The notes below the pieces were generated by a model. The model was not told where the DNA came from. It ran no database searches and saw only the letters and a list, made by a program, of their open reading frames with translations. A stretch of DNA of 8,763 nucleotides from Solobacterium sp. (GTDB lineage Bacteria > Bacillota_I > Bacilli_A > Erysipelotrichales > Erysipelotrichaceae): NCBI GenBank assembly GCA_017514645.1, contig JAFWJP010000076.1:1-8763 (forward strand), given 5' to 3'. Positions within the stretch are counted from its first letter, which is position 1, and every line of letters starts with the position of its first letter. The position numbers and the translations under genes are program-made. Shown here in pieces: positions 5,895-8,763 of the stretch.

Positions 5895-6692
5895 ATGGCA
5901 AAACTCGTCTGCAACTTTTATTCGTATGTACTCAACAGAGCAGTGGATATCACCGTTGTTCTGCCTTCCGTTACCTGTCCGGAATCCCTGGGCATGGCGG
6001 ATTACCCGCCTTCCCATGTACTGCCGGACAAATTCCCGGTCCTGTATCTTCTGCACGGTTTCGGGAATAACCACGCTCAGTGGACCGGCTATACCAACAT
6101 TGAAATGTACGCAGAGGAACGCCGGATCGCAGTCGTCAATCTGTCGACGGAAAACAAGTCCTACGCCAAGGTCGGCGGGGATGATTTCCTGAAGTTTGTA
6201 TCTGAGGAACTGCCGGAATTCATTCTCCATTACTTTCCGGTATCGGACAAACCGGAGGATACCTATATTGCCGGTCTTTCCATGGGCGGCTACGGTTCCT
6301 ATCTGCACGGTCTGACCCATCCGGAACGCTATCACGCAATCGGTACGTTCTCTGCGGGTATCGATATCGATCCGCAGGCACTGGCCTACGGCATGATGAA
6401 CAACGGTACGGAACCGGATCCGGCGTATGATATTCACAAACTGGCAAGGAAACTGAAGGAAGAAGGGAAGACCTTCCCGAAGATCTATGCGTCCTGCGGG
6501 GATCAGGACTTCCTGTACGCAGCGGACAAGGCGTTTGCGGAAGAACTGAAAGCACTCGGAGCAGATGTCACCTGGGAGGAAACCGCCGGTTACGGGCATG
6601 AATGGCGCTTCTGGGATGAACAGGTTGAGAAATTCCTGGACTGGATCCCCAGAGCGGATACCTACGCGAAAATGGGAAAGCGTTCCGTATAG
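5895..6692 (+). CDS. FrmB/EstA-type alpha/beta-hydrolase esterase
   Basis: This 265-residue protein is a cytoplasmic serine esterase of the family that includes S-formylglutathione hydrolase FrmB and tributyrin esterase EstA. The oxyanion-hole strand (FPVLYLLHGFGNNHAQW, about 47-63), the nucleophile elbow G127-L-S129-M-G131, the acid D205 in CGDQDFLY and the base H235 in GYGHEWRFW form a complete catalytic triad in the usual order and spacing. No signal peptide is visible. The substrate is unknown; short-chain acyl esters, including those attached to sugars or thiols, are typical of the family. The ATG at 5895 has GAGGT upstream. It follows a terminator and a new promoter and lies 29 bp ahead of the QueG-like gene, so these two are probably one transcript separate from the corrinoid operon. 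A link to methyl transfer is possible but not shown by the sequence. Confidence 0.92.
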   Translation: MAKLVCNFYSYVLNRAVDITVVLPSVTCPESLGMADYPPSHVLPDKFPVLYLLHGFGNNHAQWTGYTNIEMYAEERRIAVVNLSTENKSYAKVGGDDFLKFVSEELPEFILHYFPVSDKPEDTYIAGLSMGGYGSYLHGLTHPERYHAIGTFSAGIDIDPQALAYGMMNNGTEPDPAYDIHKLARKLKEEGKTFPKIYASCGDQDFLYAADKAFAEELKALGADVTWEETAGYGHEWRFWDEQVEKFLDWIPRADTYAKMGKRSV

Positions 6693-6721
6693 CGATCGGA
6701 AGGAAACGAGGGAAACAGCAT

Positions 6722-7534
6722 ATGATGATGCGGCAGGATCTTATCTCCCTGCTCAGAACACTCTGGCAGGAACTGGACGACAACGCTGTACAGCTGCCTT
6801 CCGGCAGAACGGTACCGGTACTCGGGGAACCGCTCATCGGATTTGCGGCTACGGATGACCCGCTCTTTGAACGGTACAAGGACCCGGAAGTCATCGGTCC
6901 GGACTGGCTGTCACCGAAGGAATGGCTCCCGGAAGCGAAGACGGTGGTCGGCATCTTCTATCCGTACGCGGATGAACTGCGGGAAGAGGTCCGTGGTGAA
7001 GGACCGGTCGTTTCTGCATCGGCGGATACCGGATTCCCTCAGGCGGGCAAATGTGCCCGGAAGATCACAGCAGCCCTGATGGAAGCATTGAGCAACGCCG
7101 GAATCACGGTGCTGGATCCCGGCAGGGATCCGCGTTTCAAGGTGACAAATACACCCGTGAGATCCGGTGAAGATGAAAGCCTGCATTTCTGCTCAGCCTG
7201 GTCACAGCGTCATGCGCTGTATGCCTGCGGGCTGGGGACCTTTGGTATTCACCGTCACCTGATTACGGAGAAGGGCTGTGCCGGAACCATGGGTTCCTTC
7301 CTCATTGATGCAGCATATGAACCGACACCGCGCACCTATACCGGCGTCTATGACAACTGTATCATGTGCGGTGCCTGTGTCAGCCGCTGCCCGGCTCATG
7401 CGATCACGCTGGAACACTGCCGCAATCTGCTCAGATGTCTGCAGCACGGGGATGAGATCGAAAAACTCGGGGGCAGCGAATGCGGCCGGTGCATGTTCGG
7501 GGTTCCCTGTGAGAGCCGCAATCCTTCTGCATAA
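6722..7534 (+). CDS. QueG-like (COG1600) 4Fe-4S protein
   Basis: This 270-residue protein resembles epoxyqueuosine reductase QueG and the wider COG1600 Fe-S family, a fold shared with corrinoid-dependent reductive dehalogenases. A ferredoxin motif C213-x2-C216-x2-C219-x3-C223-P is followed by C233, C239, C254, C257 and C263 (CGRCMFGVPCESRNP), enough for two 4Fe-4S clusters. The segment GLGTFGIHRHLITEKGCAGTMGSFLID (read at about 170-196) corresponds to the conserved core ahead of the clusters. It is shorter than typical QueG (over 300 residues) and no HEAT-repeat tail is present, so a function in tRNA modification is uncertain; reduction of a corrinoid or another small substrate is an alternative suggested by the neighbours. 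The start lies among three consecutive ATG codons (6722, 6725, 6728); GAGGG at 6708-6712 fits the first. It is the last gene of its operon. Confidence 0.82.
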   Translation: MMMRQDLISLLRTLWQELDDNAVQLPSGRTVPVLGEPLIGFAATDDPLFERYKDPEVIGPDWLSPKEWLPEAKTVVGIFYPYADELREEVRGEGPVVSASADTGFPQAGKCARKITAALMEALSNAGITVLDPGRDPRFKVTNTPVRSGEDESLHFCSAWSQRHALYACGLGTFGIHRHLITEKGCAGTMGSFLIDAAYEPTPRTYTGVYDNCIMCGACVSRCPAHAITLEHCRNLLRCLQHGDEIEKLGGSECGRCMFGVPCESRNPSA

Positions 7535-7539
7535 CTGAC

Positions 7540-7566
7540 AATACCGGTGGATGCCGGTATTTTTTT
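7540..7566 (+). terminator. Rho-independent terminator between convergent operons
   Basis: AATACCGG (7540-7547) pairs perfectly with CCGGTATT (7554-7561) around a 6-nt loop and is followed by TTTTT. It ends the esterase/QueG-like transcript. Read from the other strand the same hairpin lies just past the ECF S-component stop codon, but there it is followed only by GTCAG, so it should work mainly for the plus strand. Confidence 0.85.
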
Positions 7567-8068
7567 ATGGAATCTGGATATGTTCCAGGGCTTTGGACAG
7601 CGGCAGGAACAGGATCATACAGATGATGAAGTTTGATACACAGTGCACGATATCGTACGAAATACCGGCGATCCACCAGGCTAAGGCGGCGTTTGCGCCG
7701 GCGGTAATCAGTGTTGTCAGGGCACAGAGCGCGCCGAAGAACAATCCGTAGAAAGCGGAGAAGATGCTCCAGAACAGAAGGGATTCCCGGTTCCGGAACA
7801 GTACCGTCAGGAAGACAAGCAGGGGCCATACGTAGAAGTAGGTAATGGTCCAGATGCTCAGCCCCCACCACATCGTTTCCAGCAGAGTGAACAGGAAGAC
7901 CGAAGCCATGGTGATCCTGCCGCCGAATTTCCGTGTGAAAAGAATGATGAGCAATGTAATCAGCTCAACGTTGGCGATGGTATTCAGTGCGAACTTCGCC
8001 GTTTCCAGGATCGCTGTCAGTACAGCGATCGTGACCAGACGGCGTATGAGACGTCCGGTATCGGTCAT
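7565..8068 (-). CDS. ECF transporter S component, probably for cobalamin
   Basis: This 167-residue membrane protein has about five or six hydrophobic segments separated by short polar loops (for example about 11-28, 33-44, 52-68, 74-90, 98-125 and 132-157), the size and layout of an ECF transporter substrate-binding S component. An A15-x3-A19 motif in the first helix fits the usual contact site for the EcfT coupling subunit. No ATPase or EcfT gene is in the window, so it probably shares a group II energizing module encoded elsewhere. Cobalamin is the likely substrate because the gene follows a DUF4430 protein under a cobalamin riboswitch; this is inference from context, since S components show little substrate signature at sequence level. 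The ATG at 8068 lies 6 bp after the upstream stop and has only a weak ribosome binding site, which suggests translational coupling. Its TAA stop overlaps the T-run of the convergent terminator. Confidence 0.85.
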   Translation of the reverse strand: MTDTGRLIRRLVTIAVLTAILETAKFALNTIANVELITLLIILFTRKFGGRITMASVFLFTLLETMWWGLSIWTITYFYVWPLLVFLTVLFRNRESLLFWSIFSAFYGLFFGALCALTTLITAGANAALAWWIAGISYDIVHCVSNFIICMILFLPLSKALEHIQIP

Positions 8069-8074
8069 GATGAT

Positions 8075-8494
8075 TTACCAGCTGGATACTTCGTAGGCCA
8101 GGCGGTAGGTATCACCGTCCGTGACCGGCTGCTGATCAGCACCGTACTGTCCGTATTCCTCGTTGACGTAGATGGACCAGTAAGCACCGTCCTCTTCATA
8201 TACGGCTTTGACACCGTTCACGGATGTGATGAAGAAACCGTAATCACCGTCTTCTCCCTCAAACGTGAATTCATCGCGGGCTGCAAGTTCATCCATGGCC
8301 TGTTTCAGGAATTCTGCGTCTGTAGCGAATTCGTAGCTCCTGAGATCTCCGTTGTTATCCGCGACTTCAATGATGATGTGCTTGGATCCTTCTTCTGTCT
8401 TCGGCTTCATGCGTACGAAGACACCGTACATGACAGCGATGCAGGCAGCGAGCGCAATGAGCGCGACCCAGAGTTTGTTTGATTTCCTGTTCAT
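8075..8494 (-). CDS. DUF4430 surface protein, probable cobalamin-binding partner of the ECF transporter
   Basis: This 139-residue protein has an N-terminal export segment and a small extracytoplasmic DUF4430 domain (about 38-137), related to the C-terminal domain of the cobalamin carriers intrinsic factor and transcobalamin. The family phrases YWSIYVNEEYGQYGAD (105-120) and TDGDTYRLAYE (125-135) are visible. The N-terminus has a basic start, a hydrophobic stretch and L15-A-A-C18, a good lipobox; however residues after C18 stay hydrophobic (IAVMYGVFV), so an uncleaved membrane anchor is also possible. It probably captures cobalamin or another corrinoid at the cell surface and hands it to the S component encoded 6 bp downstream. 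The ATG at 8494 was chosen over an in-frame ATG at 8518 because GGAGG (8499-8503) sits just ahead of it and the upstream one falls in the putative terminator hairpin of the riboswitch leader. Confidence 0.87.
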   Translation of the reverse strand: MNRKSNKLWVALIALAACIAVMYGVFVRMKPKTEEGSKHIIIEVADNNGDLRSYEFATDAEFLKQAMDELAARDEFTFEGEDGDYGFFITSVNGVKAVYEEDGAYWSIYVNEEYGQYGADQQPVTDGDTYRLAYEVSSW

Positions 8495-8508
8495 AGTTCC
8501 TCCAATGG

Positions 8509-8530
8509 AAAAACCCATGAAGCCATGGAT
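8509..8530 (-). terminator. Candidate intrinsic terminator in the riboswitch expression platform
   Basis: On the minus strand ATCCATG (8524-8530) pairs with CATGGGT (8513-8519) over a GCTT loop, giving 7 bp with one G-U pair, and is followed by a T-run (8509-8513). It sits between the aptamer and the GGAGG site of the DUF4430 gene, where a transcription-attenuation terminator would be expected. The stem is short, so control at the ribosome binding site remains an alternative. Confidence 0.45.
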
Positions 8531-8599
8531 CCGGAGTCATTACGAAAACACATCAGTGTTCCGGAATGTCCGTGATACCAGGGCTCGTAGTTCACGTCC

Positions 8600-8763
8600 G
8601 GATGACAGGCAGGTCTTCTGACTCACGGCAGGTTCATGCGCCTTCTCGGTTTCCCAATGGCGTACTGCATGAATGGTCCGTATACAGCGGCGGGCCCGTA
8701 CAGGATCTTCCCCTGTTTCCCTATTCTGGATGACCGGCAGACAGTGTCTGCTCATCCCACCTG
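8600..8763 (-). promoter_or_regulatory. Cobalamin riboswitch (aptamer, 5' end cut by window edge)
   Basis: The minus strand carries the conserved elements of a cobalamin aptamer in order. AATAGGGAAACAGGGGAAG begins the core (from 8725 down), followed by ATCCTG and the GCCCGCCGCTGTA segment (to about 8682). GCCATTGGGAAACC with GAGAAGGC lies at 8640-8661. The B12 box AGTCAGAAGACCTGCCTG is at 8606-8623. CAGGT at the right edge can pair with ACCTG of the B12 box to form P2, so only the outer P1 strand lies outside the window. An additional long hairpin (about 8727-8756; GGATGA/TCATCC outer and GCAGAC/GTCTGC inner stems) is inserted before the core. High cobalamin should switch off the DUF4430 and ECF S-component genes downstream. 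Confidence 0.92.

Noticed and set aside
5874..6599. Minus-strand open frame of 241 codons
   Set aside because: It is antisense to the esterase, which has a complete catalytic triad in its frame.
8495..8518. Earlier ATG (8518) for the DUF4430 gene
   Set aside because: It lies in the leader hairpin and lacks a ribosome binding site, while the ATG at 8494 has GGAGG and gives a normal export signal.

Overview
The window looks like part of a moderately GC-rich genome of an anaerobic member of the Bacillota (Firmicutes). This is judged from strong GGAGG-type ribosome binding sites, compact intergenic regions with short Rho-independent terminators, DUF4428/DUF2284/DUF4430 family proteins, an ECF-type vitamin transporter subunit and oxygen-sensitive Fe-S and corrinoid proteins. 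No closer taxonomic placement is possible from the sequence alone. I see no rRNA, tRNA, CRISPR array, insertion sequence or phage gene.

Layout. (1) 1-749, minus: a DUF4428 zinc-ribbon protein cut by the left edge, with its own promoter nested in the terminator of the next gene. (2) 816-3073, minus: a two-gene operon with a 4-bp overlap, a DUF2284 cysteine-rich protein followed by a uroporphyrinogen-decarboxylase-like methyltransferase fused to a corrinoid-binding module. (3) 3148-5840, plus, divergent from (2): a RACo/RamA-like ASKHA activator with an N-terminal 2Fe-2S domain, overlapping a homocysteine S-methyltransferase-family protein. (4) 5895-7534, plus: an FrmB/EstA-type esterase and a QueG-like (COG1600) Fe-S protein with their own promoter and terminator. 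(5) 7565-8763, minus: a nearly complete cobalamin riboswitch leading into a DUF4430 surface protein and an ECF transporter S component, which ends tail to tail with (4).

The unifying theme is corrinoid (vitamin B12) chemistry. The riboswitch unit probably imports B12. The central divergent block supplies a corrinoid protein with a fused methyltransferase domain, an ATP-dependent activator that would return inactive Co(II) to Co(I), and a homocysteine-type methyl acceptor domain. Taken together this looks like a multi-protein methyl-transfer system, possibly a methionine-forming pathway. No methyltetrahydrofolate-binding domain is visible in the window, so the methyl donor is open. The esterase and QueG-like genes may be functionally linked, but that rests on position only. 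The pairing of a B12-regulated uptake unit with a UROD-corrinoid fusion, an unusually short activator and a homocysteine methyltransferase carrying an unexplained tail is the most interesting part of the window.
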